Shown in pieces: positions 41,426 to 55,000 of a stretch of DNA of 64,000 nt. The notes beneath the pieces are model-generated. The model saw nothing but the letters and a program-made list of their open reading frames with translations. It ran no database searches and was not told the DNA's origin. The stretch's first letter is position 1; each line of letters starts with the position of its first letter. The stretch is from Erigeron canadensis (lineage: Eukaryota; Streptophyta; Magnoliopsida; Asterales; Asteraceae), in the NCBI RefSeq assembly GCF_010389155.1, contig NC_057769.1, positions 28,706,735-28,770,734 of the forward strand, given 5' to 3'. Position numbers and translations under genes: made by a program.

Positions 41426-41793
41426 GATGATTTTTTTAGTTATTCTATTTTGTTTCCTTCATTTTTCTTACACTTATCAAACAGCTCATATGTATGTACT
41501 ATGTAATGTAACGAGTGGAAAAGACTATAGGAAGAAAAAGGGGCATCAAAGTGTGGGCTTTAAAATTGGGGAGTAAAATTTCTCAGGTTTCGATCCCGTT
41601 TTGGTATTATATCTTTTATACAAATATATTGGCACACTTGTTATTATCTGTAGCTCTAAATTTATTTATTTATACATAAACAAACTTTACAATAAAGTGA
41701 TAGTTAAGTATAGTTCTTACATAAGATATAAGTATGTTTCAAACTATATACATTTACTTTATCAAAATAGCTCTATATTTATATTTAAGAAAA

Positions 41794-42000
41794 CTGGACA
41801 AGTGTTCACGCAATGTAAGTGCGGTGGTGGCGGGTGACGGTATGGTTATTAATGTAAAAATAATTGATATAAATGAGAGTTATGTAGTTATTTTAAGAGT
41901 TGAAGGGTGTATGTTGTAAAGACTTTTATTAAGAGTATTATAGATATATTAGATGAAGATATTTAAATTACTGAAAGAGTAGTTTAAATATTTTAAACAC
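41794..42000 (-). mobile_element. Helitron 3'-end relic (minus)
   Basis: The minus strand ends ...TTACATTGCGTGAACACTTG then TCCAG before T, very like the end of the Helitron at 10439-10735. The CCGCCACCACCGCAC zone precedes it. The 5' terminus was not found. Confidence 0.45.
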
Positions 42001-42568
42001 TGAAAGTTGAAAAAAAGTAAGAGATAGTTTGTCTTACATAAGAGTAAAAATGATAACGATAGCCCTAAGGGTTGTCATTAGTAGATTATTACACGCAAAA
42101 AAAATTATTATTTAATATATTAAAAATCATCCTCTTAAATTTTCACTTAACAATATACAAGTTTTAAGGTATCCAAATAATTTATATTGATACCCCTAAA
42201 GACTATCATTAACAAAACCCTTATATATATTTATAAAGATATAAATTAGAAGCTTAACAATAAAATTGTTGTGAACTATATATTACATTCAACTTTTCTA
42301 TAATCGGGAAGGAATTCTCTGAAGTTACCCAATTTTGACTAGTCAGTTGGATAAATCTTAACCCTTGATTTAAAATCAAGGGTCAAGATTACTCTAACTT
42401 AATCTATCAAGTCATTAGTAACTTGAGGGTATCATTCCCCCTATAATCCCATAGTTACCTACAATAGGTCTAGTTTGTTTTTTTTAACTCCAAAATTATT
42501 TAGAAACTGTAATTATCGTAGTTTGATCATAAGTAACATGATCAGACACATCTATATTTATATCTATA

Positions 42569-42886
42569 TCTACACTACTCTATAAAGCAAATTATCTCTT
42601 TCCTCTTTAAGTAATTAAGATTTTGAAATGACCAAATTACCCATCTTCTTTTATTCATTAATTTAATCATATTCACCTATTTACTTATAATACTCTTAAT
42701 GAAATAAATAACAGCATAGATCCTCCAACCCTTAAATAATCATACTAACCTCATTTACGTCAATTAATTTACATTCACCACCACGCTACCACCACTGTCA
42801 CCACCGCACATCGCTACCCACTGCCGCCGTAGCCACACCTTCATCGCTACCACCATCACCGTCACATCGTGCGAGCATTCGTCTAG
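42569..42886 (+). mobile_element. Non-autonomous Helitron, 318 bp
   Basis: It starts TCTACACTACTCTATAAAGC after an A and ends CGTGCGAGCATTCGTCTAG before T, the A|TC...CTAG|T rule for plant Helitrons. A GC-rich hairpin zone (GTCACATCGTGCGAGC) lies just inside the end. The interior shares AATACTCTTAATGAAATAA with the other copies. No Rep/helicase coding. Confidence 0.75.
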
Positions 42887-42899
42887 TATTAACGTATAA

Positions 42900-45800
42900 A
42901 TATTCTTCTAAAGCTTGGGATCCATTGGTGTAAGACCCAAGTCTCATTCTAGTTTATTTCGATAGCCATTTGGCTCAAATTATTAATTCGTAAAAGGTAG
43001 GCTTAGAGCTACTCACTTAGGTTGAGAATCTTTTCGAGTTTTCGAGTATATGAAATGAAACACAATTCGTTATATACGTGACAATGTTTTTTCTTAATGA
43101 CAAATCAGTTCTACTTTTAGATTACCTTAAATAATCCAAAACTATATATGATTGAACCCTACACTTTTCCCTTTCAATTAAAAGCCTCTAACCTTCTACC
43201 AAGTGCTCATCTAATCTCATATTGACAGAATGACAGTGACAATGGTTTCTAACCCAAAAGTTACATGCTTTTTATTATCTAGCATTCCTTTTAGACTAAT
43301 AACAAGTGTTATTTGTCTTACAAGTGTTACGTTTGAAGTGTTATTTAGGTAACTTAATTACACTCTACATAAATAGCACGAATCATATTTCATACAGCAT
43401 TATTTTAGTTACAAAATCACCATATCATTTTTCCTTCAATTCTCCAAACTCTTAACCCAAGGGAATACCGAGCTTTACAGACCTCCACATTTTTACACTT
43501 TTTAATGTCGTTTTATCTTTGAAGAGCAATTTATATTAGTAGTTACTTTTACCTAAGTTAATAATTAAACGTGTGTGGGCTTGAGATGAACACTAAAAAA
43601 AAGACAAAAACTTTCATCTATCCTTTGAGCGGCCACTAAATCAAGAGCTCATTAGCAACTTTTTCCCTAATTGATATACACTTTGCTTACTCCTTATCAT
43701 TGGACCAAACAAACCAAAAACAGTCACAAAAAGGAAGAGAAGTTGATTAGAGATGAGTATTTGTACTTTGTAGGATGTTCCGCACTCCCTTCCGATCCAA
43801 AGGCTAGTTTATCTTATTAGTCTTCACGGTCCAAAGGGTTTGACTTAAATTTAAATGTAAATTTTGCACATTAGTGTTTCTTTATTGTGTTCTCTAGTAT
43901 TTTAAATGTGTTAATAATACTATTTGTACTTTTCATGAATGTTTGTTAACTAATTTGTTAGTTGCTGATTGTGTCAGTGTAGTAATAAATACTGCCTAAT
44001 CATAAACTATAAAGGCTTTGAGTTCACGTAAATTATTTTTAAGAGATTATAAAACTCATTAAGTAAATGAAAGTTGATCGCCAAGATAGATATCAATAAA
44101 GGGGAAATCATCAAAGCTTTCTTTTGTTACATTTTACGTATTGAGTTTAATTGGAAGTATGTCTTTTCAAATAAAGAGTTTGTGGGTAAGTGTTAAAAAA
44201 AATAAATAAATAAATAACTAGCTAGTATAAATATTGGCTGTTATATTTAATTAAATGAAAAATTACAGTTTGGAACAATATATTATGGACAGTCTACCTT
44301 TATTTAATTTATTTATAAAATTAATCAGGATATATGCTATCTAAGTTAAGGTAGTCGGGTTACTATAATATACCAATCTTTAGATCCTGTGTGGAGTGGA
44401 CACACTAGTTATGCATGATAATTAACGATTCATAAAAATAAAAATGACTAATTAATGATGCTATTAAAGATTTTATCTGCGTATGAAGTATGAACCATAA
44501 CCACTTTGTACTATTTACGATTCCTCAATTCAATGAAAAACATGAAAGTTTATCTTCTTACTTGTCACATTAACATGTGTCCAAAATGGAAACATTATCT
44601 AATATCAATATGGACAGTTGATCACTCATTATCGGTTCTTCAACGACATATATATATATATATATATAACCAATATGAGAGACAATAAATCTTATACGTA
44701 ATATTGTGATTAAAAGAAAACGAGACAGAATTTGAACCTTAACATTTACATTCATTTTGTATGTCAGGCATTTCTAGGTTGTTATCGTGAATATATCTAA
44801 ATTTGTTATAACTCGTGGCTCCTGCCATTGAGTAAATACATTATTAAAAATAGAATCAAGATTGATTACGTAATATTTTTAACTTGGTCGATATCAATTC
44901 AATTTGTGTTATACCGTTATAATTAAAATGATAAATTTATCTTAAAATATACTAGCTAGTACCTTCTAAAAATTCTTTTAATAGAGAAAATCATTGCAGA
45001 TGATAAAATTAAAAGATTAAATAACGAAGAAAAAAAAACTAATAGATTACATGTATTAATAATAGAACTTATAAAAAGAACAAAAAAAACGAAAATACGT
45101 TACAAGGTATGGCGGAAGAAAGTAAAAGAACGAAGTTTCTACAGTAGTTTTTTTACAACTTGGAAAGGAAGTCAACTTGGTCAAGTGCATGTGATTGTGG
45201 ATGGCTACACAAGTAGCTCTTCGACACTTGGTATCACCCCCGACAATCTTCGTTAAATCTGGCCGTACACGTTGCATTTCTCTTGAGACTCCATCCAAAA
45301 TACTCGTATGTTATTATTCCGGATAAAAATCGATCCTTTAAAGTTAGAGTAACTTTATAGGTAAAGTTAGGGGAATTTTGACCTTTAAATTAAAATTAAA
45401 AGTTAAGATTTAAAGTTGATTTTTTAATCTTGATCATTGATTTTAGTCAAATGGTCAAAATCCCTTAACTTTACTTACAAAGTTCATTTAAACTTTAGAG
45501 GATCTCAATCATATTATTCCTCACGAAATGAATACTTTCATCTTAAAAACACATTAACATGAATAAAAATTATATATTTTTATATCAAAAAGTGTATTCC
45601 TTCATTTTACGATAAATACACAACTATTTAACTTAATATACCTTGAAGCCCTTAGGATTGTGTTTAGCAAAACCTTTATGTTAAACTAATTCTCTAATAA
45701 GTAATGATAATTAAGTTGTTTTATATATTAAACGCCAAAATATAAGTTTAGATAAACACCACTTTATTTAATGTAAATGTAATTATCATTATAGGTAGTA

Positions 45801-45960
45801 GGTAATTTTAAAAACATTAAAAATAGCAAAACTCTTAAATCATTTTAGTATAAATAAAATGGCAACCATTAAACAGCTCAAATAATAGTAATTAATAACA
45901 TATAGATAATGTAAATATATTTTTTTTTTTTTATCAATATAAGTAGTAAACTTTTGGATA
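42900..45960. other. Gene-free AT-rich spacer
   Basis: Only simple repeats such as (TA)n at 44649-44667 stand out. A minus-strand ORF at 45056-45298 (80 codons, starting MDGVSREMQRVRPD) has some non-random composition but matches no family I recognise. Nothing else is supported. Confidence 0.5.
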
Positions 45961-45967
45961 TGTAGAT

Positions 45968-47448
45968 GGGCTTTTTATCTGGAAAGTACCTCAACTTGTC
46001 ACTTTTTACTTTATTGAGGTCAAAATAAAATTCCGTCCTATTGTGAGAAAAAAACCCGGCTAAACCGTCTTTATAGGGCATGTGTTCATGTTACTGGTCA
46101 TTTTGTTACTTTTTATTTCATTTTGTAATTCTTAAATAAATGTATTAATTATATGTCTTGCCAACTAAGATGCCATGTCACTTTCTTCTTCCCAATTTAT
46201 TCAACACCATCAACCACCATCACAGCCTATCCTTTCAAGTCATCATCAGGTACCATTTTTTCCGATAACATCATCTTTTCCGACCATCTAATATTCAACC
46301 ATTCTACTAATAGAATAAACATATACATAAAAAAGACATCCATAATCTCAATTTTAAAAAAAAAAGGATTTGATGTTTCAAAAATAAACCTCATGAACTG
46401 CTTTATCTGTTTCAATCAAATCATTGTATCATATTCACGTATCTAAATATATCCTTTTGATTTGGGCTTCAAAATCCACATTTTGAAAATAAATCACAGC
46501 CGGCTCGCCACAGCTGACTTCAAGATCTCCGCCATGGCGATGCTTTTCGGAAGTTGCAAGTTTTGGGTTCGTGATCTCAGTGACGTGGTGGTAGGCATCA
46601 ACAATTTTCCGGCATCAGCGTCATAACCATCACCGCCACCCTATTTCTGGTAACAAACCCTAATCCCAACTAATTAAATATCAAGCAAAACCTATATCAT
46701 AAAATCAACAAATATCAATTCATCTATGTATCACCAAGTGGGTTTTGCCAGTAATCATAAAAAACAAAGAAAGATTGATGTCGGCAGATGTGGCGGCGCA
46801 GTGGTGATTTTCACAGCGGCGGCGCCGCGATGTAGAGGTGGCAGCATAGGTGGCGTTGGGTGGTATTTGGGGTTTGATGTAGAGGTGGCCGCGATGTAGA
46901 GGTTATTTTTGTATCATTTTGACATCATTTTTCCGGCAAGGTGGACGAAGGTCCGACGGTTTGGGTGGCCGAAATCTGAAGAAGGAAAGAGATGAGAAAG
47001 AATTGTATCTGATTGTAACTATATTTCAACTGGAGGAAATTGTACTCCATAATGTCGATTCACCTTTGTAGTTATAATAGGCTAACCCAAACGAATTAAC
47101 TGAAAGAAAAAAATGATTTGCTTGAACTGGAATTATAATACCACAAGGACTATATTTGGAGTTATAATCTGATGATTTTTTAGGTTTTCTCAATATATAA
47201 TATAATATAAAGAATATATAGATATAGATAGATATAGATATAATAAAAAAGATATGATTAAGTGGAGTCTCCTAGTGTACACATGGCTACCAAGTAAGTG
47301 TTTACCGGTTTCATGTCATGTCTCAGCCAGTAAAAACCCAACATAGTTGGTTTAGCTGGTTTTTTTCCCCACAATAGGACGGAATTTTGTTTTGACCTCA
47401 ATAAAGTAAAAAGTGACAAGTTGAGATACTTTCCAGATAAAAAAACCC
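45968..47448. mobile_element. Mutator-like non-autonomous element (1481 bp), 9-bp TSD TATGTAGAT
   Basis: The ends are about 100-bp inverted repeats (45968-46069 against 47346-47448) opening GGG(C/T)TTTTTATCTGG and including AACTTGTCACTTTTTACTTT; about 90% identical. TATGTAGAT flanks both sides exactly (45959-45967 and 47449-47457). A 9-bp duplication plus long TIRs defines a MULE. The interior has no transposase, but from about 46150 to 46990 it is richer in CCACCATC and GCGGCGGCG motifs than the surroundings. That is compatible with captured gene sequence (Pack-MULE), although no protein could be recognised. Confidence 0.88.
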
Positions 47449-47506
47449 TATGTAGATGGTAGAATATATAGCCATATAGGTGATATGTTTATAAGGTTAA
47501 TGTATA

Positions 47507-47709
47507 CAGAGGCGGTACCAGGAAAAATTTCGAGAGGGGCAAAACTAAAAGTCCAAAAAAAAAAAAAAATTTTAAAAGAGGGCAAAATGTTACAAACCTA
47601 TAGATAGAAAAAATTTAAAAATTCATAAAAATTTTAAAAATAAATGACAAAATCTAAATTTTGGAGGGGGGCATTTGCCCCTCTTGCCCCCCATGTAGGC
47701 ACACCCCTG
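47507..47709. mobile_element. hAT-type MITE (203 bp), 8-bp TSD AATGTATA
   Basis: The left end CAGAGGCGGTACC and the complement of the right end CAGGGGTGTGCC are inverted repeats. AATGTATA flanks both sides exactly (47499-47506, 47710-47717). The interior has GGGGGCATTTGCCCC and AATTTTAAAAAT stretches shared with the copies at 49411 and 62778. Confidence 0.88.
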
Positions 47710-47803
47710 AATGTATATACCATGTAAATAAAATGTAAGGTTTACCCAATAAAAATAAAATAAAGTGGTTTATAACACATGCACATCATGTGCATTGTGT
47801 ATA

Positions 47804-48728
47804 TCTTTAAATATATATAAAAGAGAAACCTTAATTCATAATTGGAGAAATATCGACCTTTAGATTTAATTCAACTTTTAATTAAAGTCCTTAGATCAAA
47901 TGATGATATCATATACCTTTTTTAACTTTTATATATTTAATTTAATTTTAATAAATTTAAATGATTATTATTTCCTTATTTAAATTTATAGACATTAATA
48001 ACTAATATTTTTAATGATATAATTATAGAAGCTAATATTTTTATATTTTACATCATTTTTCATCTATAAAATCAAATTTTTATTTTTTTCCATTAAAATT
48101 TTCTTTTCCAATGTAATACGTTTTTAATAAATTATGTTTTTTTATAGGATTTTTTTTATCAAATAACGTAATAAAACTTGGTTATAAGTATTTAATTTTA
48201 TCATTAATATTTTATTGTTTTAAAATCGATGTTTTGAAAACCGGACCGGATGTCAAACTGGTTTTCTTAATAAAAAAAACAAAAAACAAATATGGAGTTT
48301 ATAGTAAACAATCACAATTATACCAGAAAAATAATTGAATGAGAATTGCAATGATATTATACATAATATTAAGTTAGATTAACACAACATGCGATATATA
48401 GATTGATATTTAAATATTAGTAATTTTAGTGGATAACTAAATTATTAGAGCAAAACGTTAAAGTACAAGTACAATGACAATGCAGACATATCTGGATGAA
48501 TGAAAGACATCCAAAGAAACGAAAACCTTACTTAGCAAAACCTCTAATAGAAAAAAAAAATGTATATGGTCACTGTAAACCGAAATCTAAACAACCACTA
48601 ATGTAACTTCATGTTTTTTGTGTTTTAATTCTTACCTGGTTAAATACTTGTCAACTTATGATATTATAAAAATTTAACATGTCATTAATTATATATGTTT
48701 CTCACGTATTACGCCGGTAATAATCTAG
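47804..48728 (+). mobile_element. Probable Helitron, 925 bp
   Basis: It starts TCTTTAAATATATATAAAAG after an A. It ends with the perfect hairpin ATTAC-GCCG-GTAAT followed by AATCTAG before T, a textbook 3' Helitron end. The interior is AT-rich and non-coding. The pairing of this 5' end with this 3' end is inferred, since internal insertions cannot be excluded. Confidence 0.6.
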
Positions 48729-49410
48729 TATTATACAAAGTAGGCTATATATATATATATATATTATAGTATGACAAAGTAAAAACTGTTTCCATGAAAT
48801 TTAGTGATTTACTCTAATTATGTTTATAGTATATTAATGTATTATTATGATATAATTATTATAAATTTTTGCAAAGATGAGAAATATATATAACACGTTA
48901 AAAATGATTTGGGTCGTCTCATAGTGGCTGCTAGTCTGCTACTAAAAAGGACAAATTTCGTTAACGAGTTATATATATGGTTGCCAACTTCTCAACTATC
49001 ACATATGCATTCAAATGTTATTTAACAAGAAAAAATAATTGTTTTCGATGATGATGAGATTGATTGTAGTGCATGAGTCTTTTCAATATCGAAGTTATTA
49101 TGTTCTGTTATCAAAAATTCGAAATCAATTAAGCAGATGTTCATATACTAAAAAAAATTACTTTTTTTAAATATCTCCATACTCAACCAATTGGTACCAA
49201 CATAACCTATTTGGTGCGTTTTTCGGTTTGGTTTTTGCTCGACTTTAGTATCAATATTTTTGGTATCGTTGTCTCGTGTCGGTTCGGTATGATATATTAG
49301 TACTAAGTGTACATCTAAACAGATCATGATATTGTTATGTTAAGTGTATAACTAATTTGTACTATACACATAACAGTAATTCAGTATAACACCCTTGATG
49401 TATATATAAA

Positions 49411-49577
49411 CAGTGGCGGTACTATCTTTAAATTTAAATTTTGTCATGTATTTTTAAATTTTTCATAAATTTTTAAAAAATTTCTATAGGTTTTTAACAT
49501 TTTGCTCCCTTTTAGATTATTTTTCATAATTTTTCTAAGTTTACCCCCTTTGAAATTTTTTCCTGGTACCGCTTCTG
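49411..49577. mobile_element. hAT-type MITE (167 bp), 8-bp TSD TATATAAA
   Basis: The ends CAGTGGCGGTAC and GGTACCGCTTCTG are inverted; TATATAAA flanks both sides exactly (49403-49410, 49578-49585). The interior ATTTTGTCATGTATTTTTAA matches the copy at 62778 almost exactly, so the two are recent relatives. Confidence 0.88.
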
Positions 49578-49589
49578 TATATAAACATG

Positions 49590-51571
49590 ACAAATACATG
49601 TTTCTTTACTTCTCTTACATTTATGTACCTTGCAAATCAATTCTATTGCCTTTATTGAATGTACTTGAGGCATGCCTTCCTTTCAGATGGATAATAGACA
49701 ATGAAATAGAAACAAACAAAAAAAAAAACAATAAGGATGTGGTTGTTCAAACACAATACATGTTGATAAATTGGAACAATACCAGACATTTTATTTTTTA
49801 TGGACTTATGGTAAGATGAAAAGAATATTGTGTATATTACTATAGATGGACAGGCAAACACAAACAAACATGTTATATTTGGAATGATTTTCATATGTGA
49901 AATCGGGTTGGAAATTGATAACTTGGATTGATACCAAACATATCATTTGTTATGGTTAGATGAAGAGGATATTACTATACATGAACAAAAAAACACATAC
50001 AAACATTTTATATATTTAGAATGACTTTTAAATATAAATCGGGTGGCAAATATCAACCAGAATTGTCAGAAAATCTGATATTGCCAACATTAAGCTTCTT
50101 TATTGCCAAAAAAAAATAATCTGATATCGACATAAAAGATTTCACTTATATGAATTTTAAACATATTTGTAATTCTACCAGATTATATGTAATCCAATTA
50201 ACAAAGTTAGTTAGCTATTATTAGTCTATTAGTAATAGGCTTAATGGGCTTACTGGTCCATATATGGGTTATGATTTATGAATAACAAGAAATGCAAATA
50301 TCATCCGTAAGATGGTTGAGAACCTGATGAATTAAGATTCTTTTTGTGAGTGGTCAGAGGGAACCTTATTCGATATATGCTAGATAATAAAACAGTATAC
50401 GCTATACGTTTCTCAACATATCTTGTTGTCCTGTGCATTTTACCCTAATTAAAATACAAGCAACAATGGTAATAAATGATACAAATTATATTTTACAAGA
50501 TGTCTCTATATAATGAACCAAGTTTGAATCTTGTTACGTATAATCTCGGAGGGGCTAGGGGTTTTTTCCAGCCTTCGTGGTGGACATGAGTTTCCATCTT
50601 CATTTGAGTGTTCAGTTCAATTTATTCATAGATTAACGATTGAAATTATAGAGTTATGTAACAATACCATCGTTGCACAAGCATATAATTAAGGTTCAGG
50701 ACAGTCTATTTTCTTTTAAGGCAAAGATCTCTCCACACCAAGGAGCCAACTCATAATGGATTGAACAATTGGAAATGGTAACAGAATGCATTAGCCATTA
50801 GGAGGTTCAATTAGCAGATGAAGATAGTTCTTTCGTCCATGGAGAAAAAATAAAATTGAAGAACCTTCTATACGGAGGTCTACAGTATTACAAACAACGA
50901 AAACATCATCCATTTCTATCTCTATTTCTAATGAAAAAAAAGTACGTTATTGGTTCGTTTGACTACTACCTTTTTGAATGATGAAAACTTGCAAAAGCTA
51001 AAGATCTTTTATCCGATTGCTACTACTTTACATAGCAGAACCGTTTTTGACAGTCCGTTTTCTTACAACTTATTATCTAATTTTGATTCTTCTATATTAC
51101 ATAATCACTTCTAGTTAGCACATCCAAACACCCCTTAAGTTGATAAGTTCATGGTTGAATAAAATTCAATCTGTTTTCTTAAGTTTCAGATTATTTAATT
51201 GTGTTGTATCATAAATGAAAATCAGAATGTATGCAAATCCAAACACTACAAACTAAAGTCAGAAACATAACACACATTGATGTCACAGCAATTTGGATCC
51301 GCAAATTCAAACACACTACAAACTATACTTGTGGTTTACGGAGTACTAGTCAAGTTCCCCATATAATTAAATTACTCATAGGCTAGATAAATAGAGGGGT
51401 ATCAGTGTAACACTCGACTTTAGATCAAGTCTTTTGATTGCCCAGGGGGGCACTCTACAAACAAAACCTACGAGACTAACAAATGATTCATATAAAAATA
51501 GCAATATGGTGCTTTTGCTACAAAAATCTCTCATGTGCTTTGCAAAAAGCTTGATGTTTGTTCAGCAAAAC
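49590..51571. other. 3' flank of WEX and gene-free spacer
   Basis: There is no coding signal. The region includes poly-A-like runs and one copy (51015-51140) of a sequence repeated at 51926-52066 in the last WEX intron; both end CATCCAAACACCCCTTAAGTTGA. Confidence 0.55.
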
Positions 51572-52066
51572 TCATGAGGGTGTCGTGGCTTCCATCACTT
51601 CATTTGTACGAGTATCAGCATCTGGTAGATTATTGAGAACCTGATCAATCAAAGTTGATTTGGCAGTGAGAAAGAACCTTTGTTGGATAAGAAACGCAAC
51701 GGTAAAAAGACCATTATGCAGATTGCATGCCTTTGATTTTACATTTTCTGACAAACTCTTGTCATGTCTCTAATTAAGTGGTACGAGCAGATAGAATTGT
51801 AGAATTGAATACTAGGACAAAACTAACATGTATACTGCAATGGGTTAGTCTATTGGCTCTCTAAGCATATAGTGTATCGGTGGTCTTACATAATGAAAAT
51901 TTATCAACACTAAAAATCTAATAGCTTACTACTTCTACTTTAAACAGCAGAACCCCATCCAAACACTACTTTCTGCAGTCTGTTTTCTTACAACCGATTA
52001 TCTGATTTTTAATTATTCTCCATCACATAACCCCTTCTATAATGCACATCCAAACACCCCTTAAGT
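51015..52066. repeat. Pair of related about 130-bp repeats bracketing the last WEX exon
   Basis: Copies 51015-51140 and 51926-52066 lie in the same orientation and share the order TACTACTT...AGCAGAACC, CAGTC(T/C)GTTTTCTTACAAC, CACATCCAAACACCCC then TTAAGTTGA. The final exon of WEX (51572-51640) lies between them. They look like MITE-type ends (CCAAACACCCC|TTA). Confidence 0.6.
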
Positions 52067-55000
52067 TGACTGTGAATCAGAGGTGACATTCATTTACTTA
52101 CCACAAACAAGTGCCAAGATACAAATGCATCAGTGGCTGCATATTTCAGCTGTTCACTTGATAACGGATTAGCCTCCCAATTTCCTAGTCTAATCTTGGA
52201 GGGTTTTGGAACCTACAAGATGACAGGTATGGTCAGTTATAACTTCATCTTAGACAAAGAACACATGCAAATGCTCTTGCTTAAAAGGATGCAAGACATG
52301 TAAGATGTATCGATGGATACTGTAGATAACAGAGCTGGTGAAATAGGTTTGCGTCAAAAGCAGGTAGTTTTATTGCAGCAAAGGGGTTGGGTCAAGGCCT
52401 GACCAATAAACAATTGTTTTGCAAAAAAAAGTTAAAATTTATTATGTGTTAAACATGATTACATAGAGAAATGATATAGTTACAAACAGAAGTCTACTAA
52501 CAGTATTTACAAACTCATGTGGACCAATAGAAAAGGAAGAGTGAATCAAGAAAGAGAAAATAAATAAATATAACTTTATTGGTGGTTATTGATGACACAT
52601 GTGTTTGTAAATTTTGTTTGTAAAAATTTGTTAGTGAATGTATCATTGCTCTAAACATAATTTCGAGTTGTTTACATACCATACACATGACTTTAGTTAT
52701 TTCCCACTATAGACATTCATCCAAAGTTTGTTACATTTTTGGATGCTAATCCCTAAAATATATTACCAGAAAAATAATTCAGCTTCATAATATTTTATAA
52801 TAAAATGTAGTACATTTTATGCATTTGAATACACTTCAGATGACTTTTCTCCTATTTGGCCCGTTAACTTTATGTTGCCTTTATAAGACCGTGGGTCAAA
52901 ATTGCCATATCTCATAGCTTTTCTAATAAGAATCAAGGTTGTTGATGCACCTAATGCCATATGTATCGCAACCAGCCATTTACATAAAACATTAGGCAGA
53001 GAGGAAGAGCACCAGAAATGAAAAAAGGGGGAAAGGCAATCTGAAAAACAAGTAACGACTGCCAGAACTATTATACTTTTTCTTTTGCTGCAAGTAGGCA
53101 TTGGTCTTGGAAAAATGTGAAAGAACGAATATACCTTGCATGATGGAACTCTCTAGAAAATAGAAATATATATATATATATATATATAAAAGAAAACAGA
53201 AGCACCAGTACAATGGTTCACACAGTTCCATAATTGCCCATTATTGCAAGCAGCGGTATCTTATAAGCATTTGGGTATGAATTTTGGTTAAGTTTGCAAT
53301 GAACTCCCAGATACGAAGTTACAAAGTTGAAAAATAAATCAGTCACTCGCTAAAAGAATCTATGTACACAAATAAACCATTTTAAACCAGCAACAGCAAG
53401 TTTTCAGGTGGTCGGGCGTGGCAGGTAGGGCTGCCAAAAATTTCAACCTTTTTTTTATTAATGTTAGCTTTTATATTAATTATATCTCAAAAGAAATGTA
53501 AAGATGGCAGAACGGACGGGTTACAACGGGCCACGCTTGGCACCAGATACTACCTTACTAGTTTACCCCCATTGCTTACAAATATTATATAATCATCAGT
53601 ATGCCAAATGTGGTAATATAAAAGATTATCAAAATAAAAATAATACAATATTTCTTAATATCAAGAGTTAAAAATGTTTTTATTGTTGCATTGGACGCTT
53701 CACATACACTTCACCAGTTTGACCCGTTCAATCAACGTTGTATGTATTATATCCTTTAGGTTCAACCCCTTAATAATAAATCATAAGTCCATAACCAGAA
53801 TTGGTCCATATATAGGCGTAAAAGTAACGAAACTAACCTGTTTGCATGCAAGCTTTTCAGTTAATGCTGACATACTCCACATCATTGGTTGTCCACCAAG
53901 CTTTAAATTGGCTAAACGTGACAAATCTGCTAAGGCATCTACTGATACATTATGATCATTAAACACCTTACGTGCATCACCAGCAATGCCAACTCCGACC
54001 TGTTCATTCGGTAAGGATTGCATACACATCAGATAAAATTAAATGATCACATAATAGTAAGTGATCAATGGCAAAATGACTGAGCACAGGATAGATTTAG
54101 TGTCAAAAATATTATAGGAGTAGACAGAGTGGGTTTTGACCCAAAACCCTTTTAGTCCTTTTCTCTATTTAACGGCAGATACCCCAGATAATCCTAAAAT
54201 CACCATGTCAAGGATTGAACCCTGGACTTCACTCCATGAGGCAAGAGCCTCTACCAAGTGGGACTTTTAGTCCATTTTCTAAATACCTTTTGTAAAATAT
54301 GATTTTCAATAACTATCTATTTGAAAACCTACAATTTGGAGGCTTTTACGCTTTAAGAACACTTGGTCAACTTTCGAGTTGCTTCTTCTATAACTATTTT
54401 TATTTTAATTTACACATTTAAAAGCTTTAAGTAAATGTCTCTAGATTGCATTCTATAATTAAAATTGAAGTTTACAACTGTCACCAACCTTTAAAGATCG
54501 AGGATCCCCAAGAAGAGACTTCAGATTTTCAGGGAATCCAGAATGAAAAATGTGCATTACATAGCAACGGGTAGCATCTGCACACATCTGTAGAACTGCC
54601 ACCCTTGATTGTGTGGCACCTGCATGGTTCAGAGCTCTTTGTAAAAGGGAGATCTCCGGCAAAAGAAGCTTATTAAAAGACCCATCTCCTCCAGTACTCG
54701 TTAGTTATTAAATTCAAAGGCGTACGTGATACTATTTATTTCAAACAGAAAAGGTGGTAAAAGAAGCTGACCAAATGTTTGAGGGGATTAATTTTGACAG
54801 TAAAATTTTATTACAAAAAATGAACTTTGTTTTCATACGTTAAAAATTAAACGTATTTAAAAAAATGATCTGAAGGTATATCTTTTGATATAAACTTATA
54901 ATGTCGAGTTGAATACATGACAAAATATGAGAAAGATATAGAGTTCAGATAGCAACCTTTCTTGAATAATGGTCTCCATTCGATATCAAATCCAATAACG

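Noticed and set aside
45056..45298. 80-codon minus-strand ORF starting MDGVSREMQRVRPD
   Set aside because: Composition is not obviously random, but there is no recognised family, no splice partners and an AT-rich low-complexity end; kept only as a note.
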